DNA from: Hyphomicrobiales bacterium
GTDB lineage: Bacteria > Pseudomonadota > Alphaproteobacteria > Rhizobiales > Beijerinckiaceae
Length of the DNA: 64,000 nt
NCBI GenBank assembly: GCA_017302635.1
Contig: JAFLCX010000001.1
Coordinates: 1,116,001 to 1,180,000 of the forward strand
Reading direction: 5' to 3'
Part shown: positions 51,105 to 61,327 of the stretch, one piece after another
Position numbering within the stretch: position 1 is the stretch's first letter
Layout: every line of letters begins with the position of its first letter
Notes under the pieces: generated by a model
Seen by the model: only the letters and a program-made list of their open reading frames with translations
Database searches by the model: none
What the model was told of the DNA's origin: nothing
Program-made: the position numbers and the translations under genes

Positions 51105-51791
51105 GTGAGCAGCACCCGAAAAATCCTTGTTTGCGACGACGACAACGACCTGCGCATGGCGCTGGTCGAACAGCTCGGGCTTTATGATGAGTTTCAGGTC
51201 AAGGACGTCAACACGGCGACAGCAGCTGTCCAGCTTACCAAGGGCGATCATTTCGATCTGGTGGTCATGGATGTCGGGCTGCCGGATATCGACGGCCGTG
51301 AGGCCGTGAAAATTATGCGCAAGAACGGCTTCAAAAGCCCGATCCTCATGCTCACCGGGCACGATGGCGAGGCAGATACCATTCTGGGTCTCGAAGCGGG
51401 TGCGAACGACTATGTGACGAAGCCCTTTCGTTTTGCAGTATTGCTGGCGCGCATCCGGGCGCATCTGCGCCAGCATGAGTCGAGCGACGACGCCATTTTC
51501 CAGGTCGGCCCCTACACGTTCAAACCGGGCCAGAAGCTGCTTCTCACTGACAAGGGCTCGAAAATCCGGCTCACCGAGAAGGAAACAGCCATCATCCGTT
51601 TCCTCTACCGGGCTGGCCAGAGGGTGATCGCCCGCGATGTCCTGCTTCAGGAGGTCTGGGGCTACAATTCCAACGTGACGACCCACACGCTGGAAACCCA
51701 CATTTATCGCCTCCGTCAGAAAATCGAGCCTGATCCGGGCCGCGCCAGGCTTCTCGTGACCGAGAGTGGAGGCTATAAGCTTCTTCCATGA
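51105..51791 (+). CDS. OmpR-family response regulator, CenR-like
   Basis: A 228-residue two-component regulator. The receiver domain has the acidic pocket DDD at 11-13, phosphoacceptor D56 (VVMDVGLPD), T84 and K106 (YVTKPFRF). The C-terminal winged helix has LTEKETAIIRFLYRAG and THTLETHIYRLRQKI. It resembles the conserved alphaproteobacterial regulator CenR, a cell-envelope regulator, which is an inference from overall pattern. Start is GTG. No histidine kinase lies beside it, so it is an orphan here. It overlaps the next gene by four bases. Confidence 0.85.
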   Translation: MSSTRKILVCDDDNDLRMALVEQLGLYDEFQVKDVNTATAAVQLTKGDHFDLVVMDVGLPDIDGREAVKIMRKNGFKSPILMLTGHDGEADTILGLEAGANDYVTKPFRFAVLLARIRAHLRQHESSDDAIFQVGPYTFKPGQKLLLTDKGSKIRLTEKETAIIRFLYRAGQRVIARDVLLQEVWGYNSNVTTHTLETHIYRLRQKIEPDPGRARLLVTESGGYKLLP

Positions 51792-52228
51792 AGCTCGATG
51801 ATGTCATTTTCATCCTGAAGGCACTGCCGCTCTTTCGCAGGGTGGAAAGCGAGGCCCTGCGGCTGCTGGCCTTTTCCGCCACGCGCCGCCAGCTGCGGGC
51901 CGGCGATACGCTCTTCCGGCGCGGTGATATCTCGGACGGCGGATTCCTCGTGCTGGAGGGCGAGATCGTGCTCGATCGCGCCGATGACGGCAGGCCCTCG
52001 TCGCATGTGTTCCGCTCCGGCACGCTGATCGGACAATCGGCGCTCTTCGCGCCACTCGAGCGCCCGGCGACGGCGATTGCGCGCGAAAGTTCAAGCCTGC
52101 TGGTGTTTTCACGCGAACTGGTGGCGCGTGTGCTGGACGCTCACCCAAAAAGCGCGTTGGCCCTGCGCGATGCGATGGCTGATGAGGCCCGCAAGCTCAG
52201 CGCAGCTGTCTCGAAAATCGCGATCTGA
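51788..52228 (+). CDS. Cyclic nucleotide-binding domain protein
   Basis: A 146-residue protein consisting of one Crp/cNMP-type beta-barrel domain (LFRRVESEALRLLAFSATRR, DGGFLVLEGEIVL, GTLIGQSALF). There is no helix-turn-helix, so it is not a Crp transcription factor. The phosphate-binding cassette is not strongly conserved, so ligand binding is uncertain. It is coupled by an ATGA overlap to the response regulator, suggesting a joint function. Confidence 0.75.
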   Translation: MKLDDVIFILKALPLFRRVESEALRLLAFSATRRQLRAGDTLFRRGDISDGGFLVLEGEIVLDRADDGRPSSHVFRSGTLIGQSALFAPLERPATAIARESSSLLVFSRELVARVLDAHPKSALALRDAMADEARKLSAAVSKIAI

Positions 52229-52233
52229 CGAGA

Positions 52234-52300
52234 GAGCATTTTCCGGCGAAGTGGGCACCAGTTCGCGTGGAAAAAATGCGACAATGCAATAAGACGGAGC
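52234..52300. repeat. Palindromic intergenic repeat, copy 1
   Basis: The segment begins GAGCATTTTCCGGCGAAGTG and ends in GGAAAAAATGC-type sequence forming an imperfect hairpin with the start, followed by GACAATGCAATAAGACGGAGCG. It resembles short repeats scattered between genes of many Hyphomicrobiales (REP/RIME-like). It lies between the cyclic nucleotide protein gene and xthA 3' end. Confidence 0.6.
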
Positions 52301-52333
52301 GTATAAGGTGAAGATGAATTCACCGAAAGCGCT

Positions 52334-53149
52334 TTAGTCCCGCGCAATTGTCAGCGTGATGGGCACATGATCGGATGGGCGCTCCCAACCGCGCGTCTCT
52401 TTTCGAATCTCTCCCGAAACGATCTGATCCTTGAGGCTGCGCCCTAGCCAGATGTGGTCGAGCCGGCGCCCCTTGTCGGCTGCGGCCCAATCGGGAGAGC
52501 GATAGCTCCACCAGGAATAGACCTTCTCCGGCTCCGGTTTCAGCACCCGGAAGGCATCGCACCACTCCCCCTCCTGCATCACAGCCTTGAGGCCATCCGT
52601 TTCGACCGGCGTGTGGCTCACGACATCCAGCAGTTGCTTGTGGCTCCAGACGTCATGCTCGAGCGGCGCGATGTTGAGGTCACCCACAAGAACTGCCCGC
52701 GGTTGTGATCCCCGAAGCTTTTCCGAGAACTGGCGTAGTTCTTCGACGAAGGAAAGCTTGTGAGCGAATTTCGGGTTTTCATCCGGGTCCGCAAGGTCAC
52801 CGCCTGCAGGCACATAGAAATTGTGGAGCTGGATTGCTCCGGCACCCTCACCGATCTCAACGGCAATGTGGCGCGCATCGGGCTTGCCGCACATCTCGCG
52901 CGCCTCGAGTTTTCGAAACGGCTCCCGCGCAACAATGGCCACGCCATTGTAACCCTTCATCCCGATAAAGGCGTGATGCGGGTAGCCGGCTTTGGTGAAG
53001 GCATGGGCCGGAAAAGCATCATCCGGGGTTTTGGTCTCCTGCAAGCACAGGAAATCCGGTTGGGCTTCATGCAGAAACCGAACGACACTTTCGATTCGCA
53101 AGCGAACTGAATTGATGTTCCAGCTGGTGACGCTCAGGGTTTTTGGCAT
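52334..53149 (-). CDS. xthA: Exodeoxyribonuclease III
   Basis: XthA is an AP endonuclease and 3' exonuclease in base excision repair. Key residues: N11 (SWNINSVR), E38 (LQETKTPD), D and N in VGDLNIAP, and the catalytic SDHVPI near the C-terminus. 271 residues. It is flanked on both sides by related palindromic repeats. Confidence 0.95.
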   Translation of the reverse strand: MPKTLSVTSWNINSVRLRIESVVRFLHEAQPDFLCLQETKTPDDAFPAHAFTKAGYPHHAFIGMKGYNGVAIVAREPFRKLEAREMCGKPDARHIAVEIGEGAGAIQLHNFYVPAGGDLADPDENPKFAHKLSFVEELRQFSEKLRGSQPRAVLVGDLNIAPLEHDVWSHKQLLDVVSHTPVETDGLKAVMQEGEWCDAFRVLKPEPEKVYSWWSYRSPDWAAADKGRRLDHIWLGRSLKDQIVSGEIRKETRGWERPSDHVPITLTIARD

Positions 53150-53194
53150 GAATGCGTTCCTCGATGCGCATATCGGGCGCAGAATCTCCGCTTA

Positions 53195-53240
53195 GAGCAT
53201 TTTCACGCGAAATGGATACCGGTTCGCCAGAAGAAAACGT
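53195..53240. repeat. Palindromic intergenic repeat, copy 2
   Basis: GAGCATTTTCACGCGAAATG followed by GGATACCGGTTCG and AGAAGAAAACG resembles copy 1 upstream of xthA; the two share GAGCATTTTC, GCGAA, GTTCGC blocks in the same order on the plus strand. It lies between xthA and the LolA-like gene. Confidence 0.6.
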
Positions 53241-53314
53241 GGGCAGACCGAAAGTTTGCGCAGGCGTGCAACACGGAAACGACGTGATGCCCGCATTCCC
53301 CCGTGAAAAGGCTC

Positions 53315-54031
53315 TCAATTCGGGTTGATGATCTTCTGCTCGTCGATCACGAAAAGCCCGCGATCCGGAGCCGCATTCGTGTTGAGATTCGACAGCATCA
53401 CGCGCGTGTCGAACCCTTGCGGATCGGTCACGGTCCATTCCTTCAGCGTATAATTCTGACCATCGAACACAACCCGGATCCGCGAGGTGCCGCCCAGTGT
53501 CGATTTGTCCTCGATCAGGAGCTGTACATCGTCGCCGACGCGCTTGAGGTCCTTGACTGTTGAGTCCTTCGCGACATCGATTTTCGGCTGGAGGAGGAAC
53601 TTCAGCGGCGTCTGGCCAATAAAATAGACATCCTGTGTCCGGAGTTTGCGATCGCGGATGGCGACAGAACGCCCGTCGGCGACAATTTCGAGCGCCGCAG
53701 GTGGGTGGTATTCGAAGCGCATCCGGCCGGGGCGCAGCAGGTAGAGTATGCCGCCGTAATTGCGGCCATCCGGTGCGATCTGCACGAAATCGGCCTGAAA
53801 CCCCTTGAGGCTGTTGAAATAGGCGTTGATGCGATCAAGGCTCGGCGGTGTCTGGTCGGCCGGGCGGGGAGCGCCGAGCCGCTGGGGCGGAGGCGGATCA
53901 GCACGAAATTCCGTGCGCGGCTGCGGGCGGGCTGGTGGTGTCGGCAGCTGTTGGGCGACGACAAGGCCTGCGCTCGCGCAGAGGGCAATCCCCAGAAACG
54001 TCAATCTGCCAAACATGCCCTGAAGCGCCAT
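53315..54031 (-). CDS. LolA-like outer-membrane lipoprotein carrier protein
   Basis: A 238-residue secreted protein with a signal peptide (FGRLTFLGIALCASAGLVVA), a Pro-rich linker, and a LolA-like half barrel (INAYFNSLKGFQADFVQ, GRMRFEYHPPA). LolA carries lipoproteins across the periplasm. The sequence fits the alphaproteobacterial branch, so the name LolA is probable rather than certain. The ATG at 54031 is 64 bases after the ftsK stop; earlier in-frame starts include TTG codons inside ftsK. Confidence 0.82.
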   Translation of the reverse strand: MALQGMFGRLTFLGIALCASAGLVVAQQLPTPPARPQPRTEFRADPPPPQRLGAPRPADQTPPSLDRINAYFNSLKGFQADFVQIAPDGRNYGGILYLLRPGRMRFEYHPPAALEIVADGRSVAIRDRKLRTQDVYFIGQTPLKFLLQPKIDVAKDSTVKDLKRVGDDVQLLIEDKSTLGGTSRIRVVFDGQNYTLKEWTVTDPQGFDTRVMLSNLNTNAAPDRGLFVIDEQKIINPN

Positions 54032-54095
54032 CTCAACCGCGTCAACACCATCATCGCCGTTTATTCTCCGCTTGTGGCGGAAGAACGGCGGATTT

Positions 54096-56705
54096 TCAAT
54101 CTGCCGCTCCATCGGCTCCGCGCAGCAGGATATCGCGTTTGCCGGCATGGTTGGCCGGGCCAACAATTCCTTCGCGCTCCATGCGTTCGATCAGGGACGC
54201 CGCGCGGTTATAGCCGATCTGAAGCCGACGTTGGATATAGCTCGTTGAAGCCTTCTTGTCGCGCAGGACCACCGCGACCGCCTGATCATAGAGATCAGCG
54301 CTCTCCTCCCCGAAATTCCCGTGATCGAAAACGGCCGTGTCGCCGCCGCCCTCCTCGCCCTCCTCGCCATCGGCATCGGCCGTGATCTCGTCGAGATAGG
54401 ATGGCCGGCCTTGTGTCTTGAGGTGTGCCACGATTTTCTCAACTTCGCCGTCAGCAACGAACGGGCCATGGACGCGGGAAATCCGACCGCCGCCGGCCAT
54501 GTGGAGCATGTCGCCCTGTCCGAGCAGTTGCTCCGCACCCTGTTCACCCAGAATGGTGCGGCTGTCGATTTTGGAGGTGACCTGAAAGGAAATCCGGGTC
54601 GGGAAATTGGCCTTGATCGTGCCGGTGATGACATCCACCGAGGGGCGCTGTGTGGCCATCACAATGTGGATGCCCGCAGCACGCGCCATCTGGGCCAGAC
54701 GCTGCACCGCACCTTCGATCTCTTTGCCTGCGACCAGCATCAGATCGGCCATCTCGTCGACGATGACAACAATATAGGGCAAGGGCTCGAGGGCCATCAC
54801 CTCTTCGTCATACTCCGCCTGGCCGGTTTCGGGATCGTAGCCCGTCTGGATGGTGCGAGTGATGACCTCGCCGCGTTCCTTCGCCTCCAGAATGCGGGCA
54901 TTGAACCCATCGATGTTGCGCACCCCGACCTTCGACATCTTCTTGTAGCGGTCTTCCATCTCGCGCACGGCCCATTTCAGCGCGACGACGGCCTTCTTCG
55001 GGTCTGTCACGACAGGCGTCAGCAGATGCGGAATGCCCTCATAGATCGAGAGTTCGAGCATTTTCGGATCGATCATGATCAGGCGGCATTCCTCCGGCTT
55101 CAGCCGGTAGAGCAGCGAACAGATCATGGTGTTGATCGCGACCGATTTGCCGGAGCCGGTCGTTCCTGCCACGAGAAGATGCGGCATCCGCGCGAGATCG
55201 ACGATTACCGGCTCGCCGCCGATGGTCTTGCCGAGGCAGAGGGCCAGCTTGAGTTTCGATTTCTCGAAATCCTCGCAGGCCAGCAATTCACGCAAAAAGA
55301 CCGTTTCACGCTTGGCATTGGGCAGCTCGATGCCGATCGCGTTACGGCCCGGAATGACCGCGACGCGCGCCGCAACCGCACTCATGGATCGGGCGATGTC
55401 TTCGGCGAGACCGATGACACGGCTCGATTTTGTTCCCGGCGCCGGTTCGAGTTCGTAAAGTGTGACAACCGGTCCGGGGCGGACATTGATGATTTCGCCA
55501 CGCACGCCGAAATCTTCCAGCACGCTTTCGAGCAACCGGGCATTCTGTTCGAGCGCATCGGTCGAGACCACCTGCACGACCGCGCGCTTCGGCTCGGCCA
55601 GCAAGGAGAGCGGCGGAAACTGGAATTCCTCCTGATCGAAGATCGAGACCTGCTGTTCTTTGCGCTCGCGCTTGCCGGGCTTGAGGGCCCCCACAGGCGG
55701 GGTGACGCGCGGAGCCGCCGGTTCCGGCTCGAAATCCTCGTCATTGTATGGCTCGGGATCAAACGGAGCCGGTTCGGCGGATCTGGAGCGGAGCGGCGGC
55801 TCTGCCAGGGGATCAGCCGGACGGCGGATCGGCATATCAAGATGCGGAGGCAGGGGCTGACCGGCTGGCCGAGGCGCTCCGGCATTGACGAAGACGGGCT
55901 CGCGCCGATGCTGTGGCCCGGTCATGCCGGGCTCAATGTCATTGCGGCTACGCTGCGCCAGAAATCCGCGCAGGCGATCCTTGAAACTGGGTCGCCCCGC
56001 TCGTTCCGGCAGGATGCGAGCGATGAAGCCGCGCATCATGTAACCGAGATGCAGCAAGCCCCCGAGCAGCAGAATGGCGAATGAGGGTTCGTCCTCGCGC
56101 TCGTCATCCTCGTCGGAATCCTCGGCGTCCGAGCGTCCGAGCAACCCATGAAACTGGGCGTAGAGCGCGCCAGCCAGAGCGAGCGTCGCGAAAATGGCTG
56201 CGAGCATCCGCACCGGGCCATCCAGCGCCAGACCGAGAAGGGCTGTGAAGGACAGGAGCCCGTCTCCCATCGCGCCGCCAAGCCCCGTGGGCAAGGGCCA
56301 GCGCTCAGTGGAAGGTAGGGCCGATGCGAGGCACGATGCCGCCAGCACACCGAAAGCGGCAACGGCCAATCGCCATTTCCAGCCCGATTTCACGGGCATG
56401 ATCAGCAGGCGAACACCAAAGGTGCCGATCGCAACCGCAAGGGCGATGCTGCCCAGCCCGAGCAACTGCATCGAGAGATCAGCGATCACAGCGCCAGGGT
56501 ATCCAAGCAGGTTGCTCACTCGACCCGAACCGGTTGTGCTCAGGCTTGGATCCCGCACGGACCAGCTGGCGAGCGCAATCGCATGCGCGATCGCGAGGCC
56601 GATGAGGCCGATACCTGCGGCGTCGCGCAGACGCCGGGCAAAGCCCTCCCGGAGATGATCCGGCAGATTGCCGAAGGCCGATTGCTGGAGCCGCGTCGTC
56701 CGCAT
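54096..56705 (-). CDS. ftsK: DNA translocase FtsK
   Basis: FtsK couples division to chromosome segregation by pumping DNA at the septum. The N-terminus has four or five membrane helices (about 30-225), then a charged Pro-rich linker (230-350), the alpha/beta motor with Walker [10 protein letters not shown] at 513-521 and a Walker B near [10 protein letters not shown], and a C-terminal gamma winged helix (about 800-869) that reads KOPS. 869 residues, shorter than E. coli FtsK because of a shorter linker. Confidence 0.96.
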   Translation of the reverse strand: MRTTRLQQSAFGNLPDHLREGFARRLRDAAGIGLIGLAIAHAIALASWSVRDPSLSTTGSGRVSNLLGYPGAVIADLSMQLLGLGSIALAVAIGTFGVRLLIMPVKSGWKWRLAVAAFGVLAASCLASALPSTERWPLPTGLGGAMGDGLLSFTALLGLALDGPVRMLAAIFATLALAGALYAQFHGLLGRSDAEDSDEDDEREDEPSFAILLLGGLLHLGYMMRGFIARILPERAGRPSFKDRLRGFLAQRSRNDIEPGMTGPQHRREPVFVNAGAPRPAGQPLPPHLDMPIRRPADPLAEPPLRSRSAEPAPFDPEPYNDEDFEPEPAAPRVTPPVGALKPGKRERKEQQVSIFDQEEFQFPPLSLLAEPKRAVVQVVSTDALEQNARLLESVLEDFGVRGEIINVRPGPVVTLYELEPAPGTKSSRVIGLAEDIARSMSAVAARVAVIPGRNAIGIELPNAKRETVFLRELLACEDFEKSKLKLALCLGKTIGGEPVIVDLARMPHLLVAGTTGSGKSVAINTMICSLLYRLKPEECRLIMIDPKMLELSIYEGIPHLLTPVVTDPKKAVVALKWAVREMEDRYKKMSKVGVRNIDGFNARILEAKERGEVITRTIQTGYDPETGQAEYDEEVMALEPLPYIVVIVDEMADLMLVAGKEIEGAVQRLAQMARAAGIHIVMATQRPSVDVITGTIKANFPTRISFQVTSKIDSRTILGEQGAEQLLGQGDMLHMAGGGRISRVHGPFVADGEVEKIVAHLKTQGRPSYLDEITADADGEEGEEGGGDTAVFDHGNFGEESADLYDQAVAVVLRDKKASTSYIQRRLQIGYNRAASLIERMEREGIVGPANHAGKRDILLRGADGAAD

Positions 56706-56943
56706 TGAATCTGTCTTCCCGGTTCAACGTGCCGTGCCGGGCGTGCCCGGTTGTTCGATCCATTGTTATCGAGCAATCCGGTTAAGGCTCTGTTTGCGAA
56801 GCAGGCCTTCATCGACTGACATAAAAAAAGGCGAGCCCGGAAGCCCGCCTTTGGAGGCATGGCCGAGAGGCGGAGGAAAACGCCGACCCGACCGTCGAAA
56901 TGCGTTCGCGGAAGCCGGTTCCGGCCTCCGCGAATTCACTGGA
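56706..56943. other. ftsK-amtB intergenic region
   Basis: A 238-base gap that holds the amtB terminator at its centre and, on its left side, the likely ftsK promoter. No small gene was seen. Confidence 0.4.
56823..56852 (-). terminator. Intrinsic terminator after amtB
   Basis: On the minus strand the sequence AAAGGCGGGCTTCCGGGCTCGCC forms a GC-rich stem with one G-T pair and a short loop, followed by seven T. It lies about 90 bases beyond the amtB stop, in the right orientation to end the glnK-amtB transcript. Confidence 0.85.
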
Positions 56944-58413
56944 TCACAGGTTGTACGAACGCTCGCCGTGCTCGGCGATGTCGAGGCCCTCGCGCTCCTG
57001 ATCCTGCGGAACGCGCAGGCCGATCGTCAGATCCACGACCTTGAAGATGATCGCCGAGCCAATGCCGGAGAAAAGAAGCGTGAAGATCACAGCCTTGATC
57101 TGAGCCCAGACTGCCGTGCCCATCACATAGGCACCCACGGCAAGTTCACCCGGTTTGCTGGTGTAATCGGGGATGCCGACGCCGCCGAGAGCGGTATTGA
57201 CCAAAATGCCGGTCGCAATCGCGCCGATGATGCCGCCGACGCAATGCACGCCGAATACATCAAGGCTGTCGTCGTAGCCGAGGGCGTTCTTCAGCGTGGT
57301 GCAGGCGAAGTAGCAGCCGACACCCGAGACAAGGCCGAGCACGATGGCACCCATCGGGCCCGCAAAGCCCGAGGCCGGGGTGATGGCCACGAGGCCGGCA
57401 ACCACACCCGAGGCGAGGCCCAGGAGCGACGGCTTGCCCTTGCCCATCCACTCAACGACCAGCCAGGCGAAGCCGGCAGCCGCAGTGGCGACGAAGGTGT
57501 TCATCAACGCAATCACGGCACCAGCCGAGGCTTCGAGGTTGGAGCCGGCATTGAAGCCGAACCAGCCTACCCAGAGGAGCGCCGCGCCGATCATCGTCAT
57601 CGGCAGAGAGTGCGGAGCCATCAGTTCCTTGCCGTAGCCGATGCGCTTGCCGATCATGATGCAGCCCACGAGGCCGGCAATACCGGCATTGATATGCACC
57701 ACGGTGCCGCCGGCGAAGTCGAGCGCGCCCCACTGGAACAGCATGCCGGCATCCGCCGTGACTTCAGCCAGCTTGGCTTCGGCGGCCGTCTTGGCAGCGG
57801 CATCGGTGGCGGTTGCCACTGCTTTCGCCGCGTTGCCGAGCGCGTCCGGGCCAGCCCAGTACCAGACCATGTGCGCCATCGGGAAATAGATGAAGGTGAC
57901 CCAGAGCGCCACGAACACCAGCACGGCCGAGAACTTCATACGCTCGGCGAAGGCTCCGACAATCAGGGCCGGCGTGATGCAGGCGAAGGTCATCTGGAAC
58001 GCGATATAGACCAGTTCGGGGATCACGACGCCGTTCGAGAAGGTGGCGACCGTCGATTCAGGAGTCACGCCCTTGAGGAACACCTTGTCGAAACCGCCGA
58101 TATAGGCGTTCAGACTGCCGCCGCCCGTGAAGGCCAGCGAATAGCCGTAGAACACCCACAGCATCGAGACGAGACAGACGGTCGCGAGAACCTGAGTGAG
58201 AACGGAGAGCATGTTCTTCGAGCGGACAAGGCCGCCATAGAACAGGGCGAGACCCGGAATGGTCATGAGAAGGACGAGAATGGTCGAAACCATCATCCAG
58301 GTGGTGTCGGCCTTGTTCGGCACGGGGGCCGCTTGCGCGAGGGCCGGCATCGCCGAGAGCGTGAGGGCGGCAAAAGCCCCCGTTACGCCCATCATTGAAC
58401 GCTTGGACATCAT
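56944..58413 (-). CDS. amtB: Ammonium transporter AmtB
   Basis: AmtB conducts ammonium/ammonia across the inner membrane. The 489-residue product has a cleaved signal peptide (AFAALTLSAMPALAQA) and about 11 membrane helices; the AMT patterns FYGGLVRSKNMLSVL, GGTVVHINAG and the pore His regions (DVFGVHCVGG) are present. The ATG at 58413 has GGAG six bases upstream. It follows glnK, the usual PII partner that blocks it when nitrogen is plentiful. Confidence 0.95.
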   Translation of the reverse strand: MMSKRSMMGVTGAFAALTLSAMPALAQAAPVPNKADTTWMMVSTILVLLMTIPGLALFYGGLVRSKNMLSVLTQVLATVCLVSMLWVFYGYSLAFTGGGSLNAYIGGFDKVFLKGVTPESTVATFSNGVVIPELVYIAFQMTFACITPALIVGAFAERMKFSAVLVFVALWVTFIYFPMAHMVWYWAGPDALGNAAKAVATATDAAAKTAAEAKLAEVTADAGMLFQWGALDFAGGTVVHINAGIAGLVGCIMIGKRIGYGKELMAPHSLPMTMIGAALLWVGWFGFNAGSNLEASAGAVIALMNTFVATAAAGFAWLVVEWMGKGKPSLLGLASGVVAGLVAITPASGFAGPMGAIVLGLVSGVGCYFACTTLKNALGYDDSLDVFGVHCVGGIIGAIATGILVNTALGGVGIPDYTSKPGELAVGAYVMGTAVWAQIKAVIFTLLFSGIGSAIIFKVVDLTIGLRVPQDQEREGLDIAEHGERSYNL

Positions 58414-58462
58414 AGGTCGCTCCAGATTGGTCGAGAAACGATCGAGGGATGGAAAGGGTTGA

Positions 58463-58897
<435 letters not shown>

Positions 58898-59053
58898 TTA
58901 GCCCTGCAGCCGTTTTCAAGAGCTGGGTGGCGGCGGGAAAGGTCGGAACGAACGGGAATCAGAACCTGAACGGTGTAGCGGACCTGAATTCGGCAATGGG
59001 AAAGGCTGGTTGCGACCGATCGTCTCGCACTGATCGCTGCCAAGACATACAAT

Positions 59054-59072
59054 CTGATGAAAAAATCATCAG
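59054..59072 (-). repeat. Short perfect hairpin downstream of tesB
   Basis: CTGATGA and TCATCAG form seven-base arms around a short T-rich loop on the minus strand, about 45 bases beyond the tesB stop. There is no long T run after it, so it is a weak terminator candidate at best. Confidence 0.4.
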
Positions 59073-59115
59073 TTGAGCCAAAAGACGCCTAAAATTTTTG
59101 CAAATTGCCTTGAGC

Positions 59116-59988
59116 CTAGAATCGGGAGGGGCTGGGTGCGATGCGCCGCACAAGCCCCTCTTGCGCCGCCGAAGCGACCAACCGCCCGTCGCGTGTGTAA
59201 ATCAGGCCGCGGCCCAGGCCGCGCGCATGTCCGGTCCACGGACTTTCCTGAGCGTAGAGCAGCCATTCATCCGCGCGAAAATCCTCATGGAACCAGAGAG
59301 CATGGTCGAGGCTCGCGGGCATGATGTCGGGGTCCGAGACACTTTTACCATGTGCAACCATCGCGCTGTCGAGGAGCGACATATCCGAGGCATAGGCCAG
59401 CACCGCGGCATGAACGGCGGGATCATCCGGTAATGTGCCCGTTGCGCGAAACCATAGATGGTGCTCCGAAGCCTGCTGGCGCCGGTCGAAAAATCCGGAA
59501 GGATCGACCGGGCGCACCTCGATGGGGCGCTCGCGTTTCCAATAGGCGGCGCGAGCCGGAGGGAGGGTTTCGAGATAGAGCTTTTTCAGGTCCGTCTCGC
59601 TCGGCAGATCTTCCGGCAAAGGCACCTTCGGCATCGAGGTTTGATGATGAAGGCCTGGCTCTTCGGCATGGAACGAGGCTGACATGGCGAAAATCGCCTC
59701 GCCTTTCTGGATTGCGACAACGCGGCGGGTTGTGAAGCTGCGCCCGTCGCGGATGCGGTCAACCTCGTAGATGATCGGAATCGACGGATCACCGCCGAGC
59801 AGGAAGTATCCATGCAGCGAATGCGGCCGGCGCCCTTCCACGGTGCGCCCTGCCGCAACCAGAGCCTGCGCGATCACGAGACCTCCATAGACCCGCTTCC
59901 ACCCGGCGAGCGGTGCATGGCCGCGAAAGAGGTTCTGCTCGAGCCTCTCGAGATCGAGGATCGAGAGCAGGGTTTCAACAGGTGTCAT
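59116..59988 (-). CDS. tesB: Acyl-CoA thioesterase II
   Basis: TesB hydrolyses medium- and long-chain acyl-CoA. The double hot-dog protein has the family patterns FRGHAPLAGWKRVYGGLVIAQ (start of first domain) and the C-terminal SLDHALWFHEDFRADEW with the catalytic Asp. The ATG at 59988 gives 290 residues. It diverges from the UbiH-type gene. Confidence 0.92.
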   Translation of the reverse strand: MTPVETLLSILDLERLEQNLFRGHAPLAGWKRVYGGLVIAQALVAAGRTVEGRRPHSLHGYFLLGGDPSIPIIYEVDRIRDGRSFTTRRVVAIQKGEAIFAMSASFHAEEPGLHHQTSMPKVPLPEDLPSETDLKKLYLETLPPARAAYWKRERPIEVRPVDPSGFFDRRQQASEHHLWFRATGTLPDDPAVHAAVLAYASDMSLLDSAMVAHGKSVSDPDIMPASLDHALWFHEDFRADEWLLYAQESPWTGHARGLGRGLIYTRDGRLVASAAQEGLVRRIAPSPSRF

Positions 59989-60109
59989 GAGCGCTATTCC
60001 GAATTCTCCGTGCCGGAGCCTGCGCCGAGGCATTGCGCCACGTCAAGCCGATTGCATTCGCCATTGAGGCGCAGCACGTGCGGGAGTAATCAGAAGCAAA
60101 GGATTGCCG

Positions 60110-61327
60110 ATGACCGCCTCGATTGTGATTTCTGGTTTTGGCCCGGCTGGTGCAGCGACGGCACTGGCGTTGTATCGGGCCGGCCTCACCGCGTCCGATA
60201 TCGCGATCGTCGATCCTCTTTCGGCGCAGGACGCCGCCAGCAAGGGGCCTGATTCGCGCATTCTCGCGCTCAACGCAGGCTCGCGCCGGCTTCTCGAAAT
60301 GCTGGATATCTGGCCGCTCCTGGCCCCGCATGCGCATCCCATGCGCTCCATCGCCATCTCGGATACGGGGCTTGACGAGATCGTGCGCCCGTCAAGCCTC
60401 GGTTTCGAGACTGAAACGGACGATCAACCGCTCGCGCATCTTGTCCCGCTCGGCTTGCTGCAATCAGCCCTGAGGGATGCGGCACGGGCAGCCGGCATTC
60501 CGTTGATTGCGGAGCACGTGCTTGGATTCTCGCCCCAGCCCGATGCGATTTCCCTACGGTGCAGCCGAAATCAGTATCGCCCTTCTTTGCTGGTGGCTGC
60601 GGATGGTGCCCGTTCAGCGATCCGGCGCATGGCGGGTATCCCTTTTCATGGCTGGGCCTATGGGCAGACTGCCATCACCGCGATTGTCGAGCATTCGGCC
60701 CCTCATCACGGCGAGGCGGTCCAGCATTTCCTGCCCTCTGGTCCCTTTGCCCTTCTTCCCCTCGACGAGAATCGTTCATCGATGGTCTGGAGCGAGAGAA
60801 CCGACATTGCGAAGCGGATGCTGGAGCTTTCCGTTCCCGCGCTGATCGAGGAAGTCGTGCGGCGCGCCGCAGGTTGGCGCGGTGAGATCAAGGGGATCGG
60901 GCAGGTATCCAGCCATCCGCTTTCGCTCGGAATTGCGAGGCGATTTTTTGCCGATCGGGTCGCGCTGGTGGCCGATGCGGCGCATGTCGTTCATCCGCTG
61001 GCAGGGCAGGGACTCAATCTCGGTTTCGCCGATGCCGCGACCCTCGCCGAACTGGTGGTCGAACATGTGCGTCTGGGGCTCGATCCCGGCGATCCGACCC
61101 TGCTCGAGACCTATCAGGCGCGCCGCCGCCCCCCGGCGGTGGCGATGGCGGGCCTGACGGAGGGCCTCAACCGGCTGTTCTCGAATGATTTTGGCCCTGT
61201 GCGCCTTGTCCGCGATATCGGGCTCGGGCTTGTGAACCGTTCGGACCGCCTGAGATCCTTGCTGCGCAAGCAGGCTGCGGGACGAGATACGGGCGAGCCG
61301 AAACTGTTCCGGGGCGAGGCGATCTGA
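60110..61327 (+). CDS. UbiH/UbiF-type FAD-dependent monooxygenase
   Basis: A 405-residue flavoprotein hydroxylase. The FAD-binding loop is VISGFGPAGAATALALYRAG near the start, the second signature is DGARSAIRR, and the ribityl-binding DAAHVVHPLAGQGLNLG is near residue 290. It belongs to the UbiH/UbiF/UbiL family that hydroxylates the ubiquinone ring; which position is uncertain. AAAGGA precedes the ATG. It converges directly on the Trm112-like gene with no gap. Confidence 0.87.
   Translation: MTASIVISGFGPAGAATALALYRAGLTASDIAIVDPLSAQDAASKGPDSRILALNAGSRRLLEMLDIWPLLAPHAHPMRSIAISDTGLDEIVRPSSLGFETETDDQPLAHLVPLGLLQSALRDAARAAGIPLIAEHVLGFSPQPDAISLRCSRNQYRPSLLVAADGARSAIRRMAGIPFHGWAYGQTAITAIVEHSAPHHGEAVQHFLPSGPFALLPLDENRSSMVWSERTDIAKRMLELSVPALIEEVVRRAAGWRGEIKGIGQVSSHPLSLGIARRFFADRVALVADAAHVVHPLAGQGLNLGFADAATLAELVVEHVRLGLDPGDPTLLETYQARRRPPAVAMAGLTEGLNRLFSNDFGPVRLVRDIGLGLVNRSDRLRSLLRKQAAGRDTGEPKLFRGEAI

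Noticed and set aside
54321..56084. Long plus-strand open frame opposite ftsK
   Set aside because: Antisense shadow of ftsK; no conserved motifs.
56668..58398. Long plus-strand open frame opposite amtB
   Set aside because: Antisense shadow; composition rich in His, Glu, Arg and Gly typical of such frames.
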